Assembly: GCA_036396755.1 (NCBI GenBank)
Contig: DASWKG010000101.1
Coordinates: 1-10,390, forward strand
Source of the DNA: DASWKG01 sp036396755
GTDB lineage: Bacteria; Actinomycetota; UBA4738; CALAEC01
Direction: 5' to 3'
Length of the DNA: 10,390 nucleotides
The translations under genes and the position numbers were made by a program. Numbering within the stretch: position 1 is the stretch's first letter; every line of letters begins with the position of its first letter. Positions 1 to 5,638 of this stretch are shown here, piece after piece. The notes beneath the pieces are model-generated. The model saw only the letters and a list, made by a program, of their open reading frames with translations. It was not told where the DNA came from and did no database searches.

Positions 1-118
1 TGAGGAGGCCGCCCTTCGTGTGCCGCTCGTCGTCACCGGGCGGCTTGACCAGGACGCGTCCGCTCATCATGCGGATCGCCTTGAGCGGCTCGTTGTCGGG
101 GACCGGCTTGATCGTCAT
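1..118 (-). CDS. GroES-like co-chaperonin family protein (partial, 5' end only)
   Basis: The 5' end of a minus-strand gene runs off the left edge, leaving 39 complete codons. After about 16 leading residues the translation reads IRMMSGRVLVKPPGDDERH and then TKGGLL. This matches the start of the Cpn10/GroES fold, typically DRVLVKP followed by a Gly-Gly-rich stretch. The leader ending in IRM resembles the atypical single-domain GroES-like proteins of Actinomycetota rather than classical GroES, which begins almost at the DRVLVKP strand. GroES caps the GroEL folding chamber in the cytoplasm; whether this paralogue does so is unknown. The ATG at 118 is preferred because a TATGCT hexamer lies exactly 6 nt upstream, as expected for a leaderless gene. 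In-frame ATGs at 70 and 67 are alternatives. It is divergent from the methyltransferase gene with a 41-bp gap. Confidence 0.75.
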   Translation of the reverse strand, partial: MTIKPVPDNEPLKAIRMMSGRVLVKPPGDDERHTKGGLL

Positions 119-124
119 GCGGCA

Positions 125-130
125 AGCATA
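125..130 (-). promoter_or_regulatory. Candidate -10 element of the groES-like gene
   Basis: TATGCT on the minus strand is followed by six bases (TGCCGC) and then the ATG at 118. This is the spacing expected if transcription starts on the A of the start codon. No convincing -35 hexamer was seen. No Shine-Dalgarno sequence fits in the gap. Confidence 0.45.
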
Positions 131-159
131 CGACGGGCGAACCGGTACCCTATCCGCCG

Positions 160-1023
160 ATGAACGCGCGCGAGCTGATCCGAGATGGCGAGACCCGGCT
201 GAAGCGGTCGCCGGCGATCGACCACTGGCCGTCCGACCGCGAGCGCCGCGAGTCGGCGGCCCTGCTCGCCCATGCGCTCGGCCTCGACGGCGACGAGCCG
301 GCGCCGAAGGCCGAGGTGGCCCCGAGGGCGGCGCACCGCTTCCGGGCGCTGGTGCGACGCCGGGCCGGGGGAGAGCCGATGGCCCACATCGTCGGCTGGA
401 CCGAGTTCCGCGGGATCCACCTCCGCATCAAGCCGGGCGCGTTCGTCCCGCGCCAGTCGAGCGAGTGGCTCGTCGAGCAGGCGGTGCGGCGGCTGCGCGC
501 CCGCAGGAGGCCGGTGGCGGTCGACGTCGCGACCGGGATGGGCCCGATCGCGATCGCGATCGCGAGCGAGGTGCCGCGCGCCGACGTGCACGGCGCCGAC
601 CTGCTCGGGACGGGGCTGCGGCAGGCCCGGGCGAACGCGCGGCGGCTCGGCATCGGCAACGTGTCGTTCCACACCGGCGACCTGCTCGCGCCCCTCCCGC
701 GCGAGCTGCGGGGGAGGGTCGACGTGATCACGCTGCACCCGCCGTACGTGCCGAAGGGCGAGGTGGCCGACCTGCCGCTCGAGGTGCGCGGCTTCGAGCC
801 CGAGCGCACCCTCACCGACTTCTCCGAGCACGGCATGGGCCTCGTCGAGCGCACGGTGGCGGAAGCCGGCGACTGGCTCCGCGACGGCGGCTGGCTCCTC
901 ATCGAGGTGAGCCCCGACCGCACCCGCGGGGTGCGCGGCCTCCTCCAGCGCGCCGGCTACCGCGAGGTCCGAAGCACCAACGGCTGGCCCGAGATCACCA
1001 GAACCGTCGTCGCCAAACGCTAA
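160..1023 (+). CDS. PrmC/HemK-like class I SAM-dependent methyltransferase
   Basis: 287 aa. The architecture follows PrmC (HemK), which methylates the GGQ glutamine of peptide release factors. A helical N-terminal domain leads to RRRAGGEPMAHIVGWTEFRG (about 67-85), the counterpart of the PrmC linker with its GEP-A-YI-G-EF pattern. The Rossmann domain has SAM motif I DVATGMGPIAIAIA (122-135), an acidic strand-2 end (GAD, 145-147) and a GDWLRDGGWLLIEV segment (237-250). The catalytic NPPY tetrad is replaced by HPPY (193-196), and the usual PRPETE segment reads PRQSSE (97-102). The substrate is therefore probably not the standard release-factor glutamine, and the gene is not beside prfA. Methyltransferase class is secure, target unknown. 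A TACCCT hexamer 8 nt before the ATG could drive a leaderless or near-leaderless transcript. Confidence 0.85.
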   Translation: MNARELIRDGETRLKRSPAIDHWPSDRERRESAALLAHALGLDGDEPAPKAEVAPRAAHRFRALVRRRAGGEPMAHIVGWTEFRGIHLRIKPGAFVPRQSSEWLVEQAVRRLRARRRPVAVDVATGMGPIAIAIASEVPRADVHGADLLGTGLRQARANARRLGIGNVSFHTGDLLAPLPRELRGRVDVITLHPPYVPKGEVADLPLEVRGFEPERTLTDFSEHGMGLVERTVAEAGDWLRDGGWLLIEVSPDRTRGVRGLLQRAGYREVRSTNGWPEITRTVVAKR

Positions 1024-1031
1024 CCTCTTCT

Positions 1032-1082
1032 CGTTCTGTTGCCACTGAGCCTCGGATACCGAGGCTGGATGGCAACAGAACG
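1032..1082. terminator. Long interrupted hairpin between convergent genes (candidate bidirectional terminator)
   Basis: A 13-bp perfect outer stem (1032-1044 with 1070-1082) encloses a 3-by-3 internal loop. An 8-bp inner stem (1048-1055 with 1059-1066) is closed by the 3-nt loop ATA. It starts 8 bp after the methyltransferase stop and lies 33 bp from the stop of the convergent reductase gene, the right place for a shared terminator. No U-tract follows on either strand, which weakens a classical intrinsic-terminator call, though actinobacterial terminators often lack one. The arms are less GC-rich than their surroundings, so a dispersed palindromic repeat is an alternative. Confidence 0.5.
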
Positions 1083-1115
1083 GGCTGGGTTGGCGCCTCG
1101 AGCGTCATGGCGCGA

Positions 1116-1727
1116 TCACTCCGGCGCGAACGACCCCGTGACGAGCTCGCCCGCGGGCTCGTACGTCCCGATCACGACGCCGGTAGAGGAGACCGTGCGG
1201 TCGATGAGCTTCAGCGCTGAGGGGATGGTGCCTTCGGAGAACAGGCGCTTGCCCGACCCGACGACGACGGGGAAGACCCACAGGCGGAACCGGTCGACGA
1301 GGCTGTGGCGCAACAGGGTCTGGATCAGGTTCCCGCTGCCGTGCACCTGCAGCTCCGGCCCGTCCTCGTCCTTGAGCGCCGCGAGGCCTTCGGCCGCGTC
1401 TCCCTCGATCGGGACCGAGTTGCTCCACTCCAGCGTGGGACGGTCCCGCGACGCGACGTACTTGGTCGCGTCGTTGAATACCTTGGCGCCGGACTCCTCC
1501 GGCGCGTCCGGCCAGTAGGCGGCCATGATGTCGTAGGTCCTCCGTCCGAGCACCATCGCGAACGGCCTGCTCGTCGCCTCGTCCATGACCTGTCCCATCA
1601 GCTCGTCCCAATAGTTCACCGACCAGCCGCCGTGCGCGAAGCCGTCGCTGTCGTCCTCCTCGGGTCCGCCCGGGGCCTGCATGACGCCGTCGAGGGTCAG
1701 GAAGGTGGTGACGAGCAGTTCCCTCAT
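1116..1727 (-). CDS. Dihydrofolate reductase family protein (RibD C-terminal domain-like)
   Basis: 203 aa, a typical length for stand-alone RibD-C/DHFR-like proteins (YwjB/YyaP type). The N-terminal strand carries MRELLVTTFLTLDGVMQAPG. LGRRTYD (60-66), HGSGNL (129-134) and VVVGSGKRLF (154-163) are hallmark segments of the NAD(P)H-binding fold; the HGSG turn contacts the cofactor. These proteins are cytoplasmic and commonly annotated as reductases, but their substrates are mostly unknown and true DHFR activity is doubtful. It is the second gene of a minus-strand pair, 16 bp after the GNAT gene. The start is well supported by AAGGAGG six bases upstream of the ATG. The family is secure, the substrate is not. 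Confidence 0.88.
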   Translation of the reverse strand: MRELLVTTFLTLDGVMQAPGGPEEDDSDGFAHGGWSVNYWDELMGQVMDEATSRPFAMVLGRRTYDIMAAYWPDAPEESGAKVFNDATKYVASRDRPTLEWSNSVPIEGDAAEGLAALKDEDGPELQVHGSGNLIQTLLRHSLVDRFRLWVFPVVVGSGKRLFSEGTIPSALKLIDRTVSSTGVVIGTYEPAGELVTGSFAPE

Positions 1728-1733
1728 CTCTTG

Positions 1734-1740
1734 CCTCCTT
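1734..1740 (-). promoter_or_regulatory. Ribosome binding site of the DHFR-like gene
   Basis: AAGGAGG on the minus strand, six bases before the ATG at 1727, is a near-perfect anti-16S match. It sits in the 16-bp gap after the GNAT stop codon, so this downstream gene uses a Shine-Dalgarno start while the upstream gene looks leaderless. Confidence 0.8.
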
Positions 1741-1743
1741 CGG

Positions 1744-2220
1744 TCACCGACCGGCCGGCGGCGCCGGCGGCCACGGCTCGTTCGTCCGGCTCTTGATGAA
1801 GTAGTGGCCCGCCTGCGCCCATCCCTCGCGGAGGTAGAAGCGGTGGGCGTCGGTGCGCCAGGTGGCCGACTCGAGCGTCAGGCTCCAGCAGTCGCGCTCC
1901 TCCGCGAGCTCTTCCGCGCGATCGAGCAGCGCTTTCCCGACGCCCCGGCTCCGCGCGCGCTCGGCCACGATCAGGTCCGGGATCCACGCCTGGGAACGGA
2001 GGAAGTTGAGCCGCCGGCGGAACTCCAGGTCGCAGAACCCCACGATCTCGCCGCCGTCCTCGACGACGAGTGCCGCGGTCTCGGGCCGGGCGAGATAGGC
2101 CTCGAACGCCGCTCGGTGATCCGCCTCGTTCTCTTCACCGAGCACGGCGGGCCGCCCCAGCTCCGCGAGGAGCGCGGCCACTCCGGCCCAGTCCTCCCCC
2201 CGCGCGTCGCGAACCTGCAC
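1744..2220 (-). CDS. GNAT family N-acetyltransferase
   Basis: 158 aa, the normal size for a single GNAT domain, which transfers an acetyl group from acetyl-CoA to an amine. Beta strands around LVVEDGGEIVGFCDLEF (51-67) and WIPDLIVAERARSRGVG (79-95) lead into the acetyl-CoA pyrophosphate loop, motif A (RARSRGVGKALL, 88-99, pattern R-x-x-G-x-G/A). Motif B follows as AHRFYLREGW (125-134), with its Y and GW. No substrate can be deduced. The GTG at 2220 is chosen because the nearest ATG (2231) is out of frame and a TATGGT hexamer lies exactly 6 nt upstream of the GTG. It is the first gene of a two-gene unit with the DHFR-like reductase and is divergent from the acyl-CoA dehydrogenase operon. Confidence 0.85.
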   Translation of the reverse strand: MQVRDARGEDWAGVAALLAELGRPAVLGEENEADHRAAFEAYLARPETAALVVEDGGEIVGFCDLEFRRRLNFLRSQAWIPDLIVAERARSRGVGKALLDRAEELAEERDCWSLTLESATWRTDAHRFYLREGWAQAGHYFIKSRTNEPWPPAPPAGR

Positions 2221-2237
2221 CCGGCTACCATACGTCG
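2221..2237. promoter_or_regulatory. Candidate overlapping bidirectional leaderless promoter
   Basis: The whole gap between two divergent GTG starts (2220 minus, 2238 plus) is 17 bp. Its centre is TACCATA (2226-2232). The plus strand reads TACCAT (2226-2231) followed by 6 nt and the dehydrogenase GTG. The minus strand reads TATGGT (2232-2227) followed by 6 nt and the GNAT GTG. Both hexamers fit TANNNT and share five base pairs, and the predicted start points are 18 bp apart. No ribosome binding site fits for either gene upstream of its own hexamer, so both starts are best explained as leaderless. Confidence 0.5.
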
Positions 2238-3452
2238 GTGATCGACTTCACGATCCCGGACGACCTCCGGGAGATACGGGACCGCGTGGCGGCCTTCGTG
2301 CGCGACGAGGTGGCCCCGGCCGAGACCGCGATGGGGGAGCTCTCGCGGCTCGACGACGTGCTTCCCGCGCTCCGGGGGAAGGCCCGCGCCGCCGGGCTCT
2401 GGAACCCACATCTGCCCGCCGAGTGGGGCGGGCTGGGGCTCGGGCCGCTCGGGATGGCGCTCGTCTCCGAGGTCTGCGGGCCGTCGGGGCTCGCCTCGCT
2501 CGCCCTGAACGCGATGGCGCCCGACGAGGGGACGATGCACGTCCTCCTCGAGCACGGCACCGACGAGCAGAAGGAGCGCTACCTGAAGCCCCTCGCCGCC
2601 GCCGAGGTCCGCTCGTGCTTCGCGATGACCGAGCGCGAGGTCGCGGGCGCCGACCCCACCACGCTGAAGACGACCGCCGTCCTCGACGGCGACGCGTGGG
2701 TGATCGACGGCGAGAAGTGGTTCATCACCGGCGCCGAGGGCGCGGCGTTCGCGCTCGTCGTCGCGATGACGGACCCCGAGGCCGAGCGCGCGCACGACCG
2801 CTACTCGATCCTGATCGTCGACGCCGAAAACCCCGGCTGGAAGGTGATCCGCGAGATCCCCGTCATGGGCACCGACGGCCCCGGCGGCCACTGCGAGGTC
2901 CGCCTCGAGGGCTGCCGGGTTCCCACCGATGCGCTCCTCGGCGAGCGGGGGAAGGGGTTCGCGGTCTCGCAGTCGCGGCTCGCCTCGGGCCGGCTCGGCC
3001 ACGCCATGCGGTGGATCGGCGTGGCGCAGGCGGCGCTCGACCTCGCCGCGAGGCGCGCGCTCGAGCGCGAGGCCTTCGGGAAGGCGCTCGCGCGCCACCA
3101 GGGCGTCCAGTGGATGCTCGCCGACTCCGCGATGCAGCTCTACGCGGCCCGGCTGATGGTCCTTCACGCGGCGTGGAAGGTCGAGAACGGCCTCGAGCAC
3201 CGCCAGGAGATCGCGTTCGTGAAGGTGTTCGTCGCGGAGGCGCTCGGCGACATCGTCGACCGCGCGCTGCAGATCCACGGCTCGCTCGGTTACTCGGGCG
3301 ACCTCCCGCTCGAGCGCTGGTACCGCGACGCGCGCGCGGCCCGCATCTACGACGGGCCGTCGGAGGTCCACCGCATGTCGATCGCGCGAACGCTGCTGCG
3401 GGCTGCGGCCGAGGGCGGGACCACGCGGGAGGCGACCGGGGGGCTCACGTGA
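2238..3452 (+). CDS. Acyl-CoA dehydrogenase family protein (ACAD10/11-like)
   Basis: 404 aa, the standard length for the family. Acyl-CoA dehydrogenases use FAD to introduce a 2,3-double bond into acyl-CoA. Visible segments are the N-terminal helical domain (FTIPDDLREIRDRVAAFVRD, 4-23), the flavin-contact strand CFAMTEREVAGADPTT (127-142), the beta-domain IDGEKWFITGAEG (156-168), the REAFGKAL segment (277-284), QIHGSLGYSGD (345-355) and the C-terminal YDGPSEVHR (371-379). The YDGP motif has Asp where many acyl-CoA dehydrogenases have the catalytic Glu of YEGT, as I recall for ACAD10/ACAD11. The GTG at 2238 is chosen for leaderless spacing and because the normal N-terminus starts there; longer in-frame versions would run over the GNAT gene. 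Its stop overlaps the kinase start (GTGA). The substrate may be a phosphorylated or hydroxylated acyl-CoA rather than a simple fatty acyl-CoA. Confidence 0.92.
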   Translation: MIDFTIPDDLREIRDRVAAFVRDEVAPAETAMGELSRLDDVLPALRGKARAAGLWNPHLPAEWGGLGLGPLGMALVSEVCGPSGLASLALNAMAPDEGTMHVLLEHGTDEQKERYLKPLAAAEVRSCFAMTEREVAGADPTTLKTTAVLDGDAWVIDGEKWFITGAEGAAFALVVAMTDPEAERAHDRYSILIVDAENPGWKVIREIPVMGTDGPGGHCEVRLEGCRVPTDALLGERGKGFAVSQSRLASGRLGHAMRWIGVAQAALDLAARRALEREAFGKALARHQGVQWMLADSAMQLYAARLMVLHAAWKVENGLEHRQEIAFVKVFVAEALGDIVDRALQIHGSLGYSGDLPLERWYRDARAARIYDGPSEVHRMSIARTLLRAAAEGGTTREATGGLT

Positions 3453-4486
3453 CCGAGGCGCTCGTCGACGTCGAGGCGCTCACCGGCTATCTGGCGGAGC
3501 ACGTCCCCGGCGAGGGCGCCGTCGAGGTCGAGCGCCTCCGGGCCGGTCACTCGAACGAGACCTTCTTCGTCCGGCGCGCCGGCCACGAGTGGGTGCTCCG
3601 CCGCCCGCCGGCCGGCGCCTTCCTCCCGACGGCCCACGACGTGTTGCGCGAGCACCGCGTGCTGACGGCGCTCCAGGGCACCGGCGTCCGGTCGCCGCGA
3701 ACGGTCCTGGCGTGCGACGACCCGTCGGTGATCGGCGCGCCCTTCTACCTCATGGAGAAGGTCGAGGGCGTCGTGATCGGCGACGAGCTCCCCGGGTTCA
3801 TCGACGAGGCGGGGCGCCGACGTGTGGGGGAGGAGATGGTCGACGCGCTCGCCGAGCTGCACGCGGTGGACTGGCGCGCGGCCGGGCTGGAGGGATGGGG
3901 GAGGGAGACGGGCTACCTGGAGCGCCAGCTCCGGCGGTGGAGCGGCCAGCTCGAGCTCACGCTGCCGCTCACGCGCCCGCTGCCCGACCTCCTCGCCGCA
4001 GGAGCGTGGCTCGCGGAGCGCCGGCCCGGGTCGCCGGCTGCCACCGTGGTCCACGGCGACTACAAGCTGGACAACGTGATGCTGGCCGCCTCGCCCCCCG
4101 CGCGCGTCGTCGCGATCCTCGACTGGGAGATGTCGACGATCGGCGACCCCCTCGCCGACCTCGGCTGGATGCTCTCGTTCTGGCGCGAGCCCGGCGACCC
4201 GGTCGACCCCGTGCTCTCCGAGCGCACCGAGCTGACCCGGCTCCCTGGCTTCGCCTCGCGAGCTGAGCTGGTCGAGCGCTACCGCGACCGCACCGGCCGC
4301 GACATGGCCGACCTCACCTGGTACACGGTGCTCGCGATCTGGAAGCTGGCGATCCTCCTCGAAGGTTCGTACGCCCGCCACCTGGCCGGGGTCACCGACG
4401 ACCCGTTCTTCGCGGCGCTCGAGGAGGGCGTCCCGGCGCTGGCCCGGCGCGCGCTCGAGACCGCGGGCCGGGGGGTCGCCACCTGA
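3449..4486 (+). CDS. APH-family phosphotransferase (ACAD10/11- and LvaA-like kinase)
   Basis: 345 aa in the aminoglycoside phosphotransferase/choline kinase fold. LRAGHSNETFFV (30-41) is the nucleotide-binding hairpin, and WVLRRPP (48-54) places Arg where many kinases have the ATP-anchoring Lys. FYLMEKVEGV (99-108) forms the hinge. The catalytic loop is VVHGDYKLDNVML (200-212, Asp204 as base, Asn209), and ILDWEMSTIGDPLADLGWML (223-242) has the metal-binding Asp225. The GTG at 3449 overlaps the dehydrogenase TGA by 4 nt, implying translational coupling and shared function. Antibiotic resistance is unlikely; this subfamily pairs with acyl-CoA dehydrogenases, and characterised relatives (LvaA, the ACAD11 kinase domain) phosphorylate the 4-hydroxyl of hydroxyacyl-CoA. 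The substrate here is inferred only. Confidence 0.9.
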   Translation: MTEALVDVEALTGYLAEHVPGEGAVEVERLRAGHSNETFFVRRAGHEWVLRRPPAGAFLPTAHDVLREHRVLTALQGTGVRSPRTVLACDDPSVIGAPFYLMEKVEGVVIGDELPGFIDEAGRRRVGEEMVDALAELHAVDWRAAGLEGWGRETGYLERQLRRWSGQLELTLPLTRPLPDLLAAGAWLAERRPGSPAATVVHGDYKLDNVMLAASPPARVVAILDWEMSTIGDPLADLGWMLSFWREPGDPVDPVLSERTELTRLPGFASRAELVERYRDRTGRDMADLTWYTVLAIWKLAILLEGSYARHLAGVTDDPFFAALEEGVPALARRALETAGRGVAT

Positions 4487-4533
4487 GCGGCCCGCGAGCG
4501 CCGGGCCCCCGCCAGACCTACCGGGGCCTGGTC

Positions 4534-5145
4534 GTGGACTTCGGCGGGGTGCTGACCACCTCGATCGCCGACGCGTTCCGCGACTTCTGCGAGCAGGAGG
4601 GCATCGACGGCGACCGGTTGGCGGCGCTCGTTCGCGACTCCTACGGGTCCGAGGACCCCTCGTCGCTCGTCGCCCGCGTCGAGGTGGGCGCGATCAGCGG
4701 TGAGGAGTTCGAGCGGGAGCTGGCCGCGGTGCTCAGCGAGGGGCTGGCGAGCCCCGTCGTGGCCGAGCAGCTCGTCGATCGCATGCTCGAGGGCATCGAG
4801 CCCGAGCAGCGGATGATCGATGCGGTCCGCCGCGCGCGGGAGGGCGGCACGGCCACCGCGCTGCTGTCGAACTCGTGGAGCTCGCGCCAGTACTGGATCG
4901 ACGGGTACCAGCCGGCGGAGCTGTTCGACGTGGTGGTCATCTCGGGCGAGGTGGGTCTGCGCAAACCCGACCCGCGCATCTACCACCTCGCGGCCGAGCG
5001 CCTCGGGCTCTCTCCCGCCGTCTGCGTCTTCGTGGACGACTTCCGCGAGAACGTGGAGGCCGCCGAGCGGATCGGCATGCGCGGCGTCCTCCACGAGGAC
5101 CCCGACCGGACGATCGCCGAGCTCGACCGTCTGCTGCGTTGGTAG
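4534..5145 (+). CDS. HAD-like hydrolase (ACAD10 N-terminal-domain type)
   Basis: 203 aa from the GTG at 4534, in the haloacid dehalogenase fold. Motif I is VVDFGGVLTTS, with the nucleophilic Asp at residue 2 of this start and Gly instead of a second Asp at D+2. Motif II is LLSNSWS (110-116), Lys144 sits in GLRKPDPRIY, and motif IV is VFVDDFRENVEAA (165-177). Together they indicate phosphatase-type chemistry, although loss of the D+2 acid/base could lower it. The GTG start would cut off the first beta strand: the frame stays open upstream through QTYRGLV, but holds no ATG, GTG or TTG. A CTG at 4483 overlapping the kinase stop (CTGA) is the likelier true start (220 aa). Third gene of the dehydrogenase-kinase operon. 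Confidence 0.85.
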   Translation: MDFGGVLTTSIADAFRDFCEQEGIDGDRLAALVRDSYGSEDPSSLVARVEVGAISGEEFERELAAVLSEGLASPVVAEQLVDRMLEGIEPEQRMIDAVRRAREGGTATALLSNSWSSRQYWIDGYQPAELFDVVVISGEVGLRKPDPRIYHLAAERLGLSPAVCVFVDDFRENVEAAERIGMRGVLHEDPDRTIAELDRLLRW

Positions 5146-5148
5146 GCT
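5140..5148 (+). promoter_or_regulatory. Candidate extended -10 for the rhodanese gene
   Basis: TGG followed by TAGGCT spans the last codon and TAG stop of the HAD gene. It lies 7 nt before the rhodanese GTG. If active it would give a leaderless rhodanese transcript in addition to operon read-through. The only support is the hexamer and spacing. Confidence 0.3.
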
Positions 5149-5155
5149 TTCGGGG

Positions 5156-5488
5156 GTGGACGACCTTCGGACCTCGCGCGGGCTCGCCGCGCACCTCGAC
5201 GAGGTGCAGGTGCTCGACGTGCGCGAGCCGTTCGAGATCATGGCGGGGGTCATCGAGGGCGCGCTGCTCATCCCGCTGAACGCCCTGCTCTCGGGCCGGA
5301 TGGAGGGCCTCGACCCCGAGCGCCCCGTCGTCGTCGTCTGTCGGAGCGGCAACCGCAGCGAGGTGGCCGCGCTCATGCTCCGGGCCCGCGGCTTCGAGGC
5401 CTACAACCTCGAGGGCGGCATGGAGGAGTGGGAGGCCGAGGGCCTCCCCTTCCCCGCCGCCGACGGCGGCCCGGGCCGCGTCGCCTGA
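5156..5488 (+). CDS. Single-domain rhodanese-like protein
   Basis: 110 aa, a typical single rhodanese domain. VQVLDVREPFEIMAGVIEGA (17-36) carries the conserved LDVRE strand and helix. The active-site loop is VVCRSGNRSEVAA (60-72) with persulfide-forming Cys62, and the C-terminal YNLEGGMEEWEAEGLP (83-98) matches the family's NL-GG---W---G-P pattern. Such proteins transfer sulfane sulfur to thiols or proteins in the cytoplasm; the acceptor is unknown. The GTG at 5156 is chosen because the domain begins immediately after it; it lies 10 bp past the HAD stop, so it could be the last gene of the operon or have its own promoter. The link to acyl-CoA metabolism may be only positional. Confidence 0.9.
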   Translation: MDDLRTSRGLAAHLDEVQVLDVREPFEIMAGVIEGALLIPLNALLSGRMEGLDPERPVVVVCRSGNRSEVAALMLRARGFEAYNLEGGMEEWEAEGLPFPAADGGPGRVA

Positions 5489-5560
5489 CCACACGGCCGG
5501 CGGGTTCGTGTCTGCCCGGAATCACCCGAATTGACTATGGTCGCGGGCATCGTTCCCCTT

Positions 5561-5569
5561 TGCTAGGCT
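5561..5569 (+). promoter_or_regulatory. Candidate extended -10 promoter of the secreted-protein gene
   Basis: TGC followed by TAGGCT is an extended -10, about 70 nt before the ATG at 5639. It predicts a start near 5575 and a leader of roughly 60 nt with a ribosome binding site. A TTGACT at 5531-5536 lies 27 bp upstream, too far to be its -35. Confidence 0.4.
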
Positions 5570-5608
5570 CCGCAGACGTGTGCCGGCGACAGGACCTGGC
5601 ACTCGATC

Positions 5609-5624
5609 GCCGCCCGCGGGCGGC
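5609..5624. repeat. 16-bp perfect GC palindrome in the leader of the secreted-protein gene
   Basis: GCCGCCCGCGGGCGGC is a perfect dyad ending 14 bp before the ATG and directly abutting the AGGAAGGGGA ribosome-binding region (5625-5634). It could be an operator or an RNA structure next to the ribosome binding site. As a hairpin it has no spare loop bases, so the inner pairs would open. In DNA this GC-rich, chance is a real alternative. Confidence 0.45.
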
Positions 5625-5638
5625 AGGAAGGGGACCGC

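Noticed and set aside
546..569. Tandem GATCGC units resembling a short repeat with GCGATCGC palindromes
   Set aside because: They encode the Ile-Ala repeats of SAM motif I in the methyltransferase, and follow from codon choice in GC-rich DNA.
1971..3371. Minus-strand 466-residue open frame opposite the dehydrogenase
   Set aside because: It has low-complexity composition, no motifs, and runs into the GNAT gene in another frame.
2423..3448. Long in-frame extension upstream of the kinase, which would make a 687-residue protein
   Set aside because: It is an Arg/Pro/Gly-rich shadow frame of the dehydrogenase gene; the kinase fold begins at GTG 3449, which overlaps the dehydrogenase stop.
3449..4486. 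Aminoglycoside resistance gene, from the APH fold
   Set aside because: Coupling to an acyl-CoA dehydrogenase and similarity to the ACAD10/11-type kinase domain point to acyl metabolism; resistance genes do not sit in such operons.
5531..5536. TTGACT, a perfect-looking -35
   Set aside because: The only good -10 downstream is 27 bp away, beyond the usual 16-19 bp, and no TANNNT lies at the right distance.
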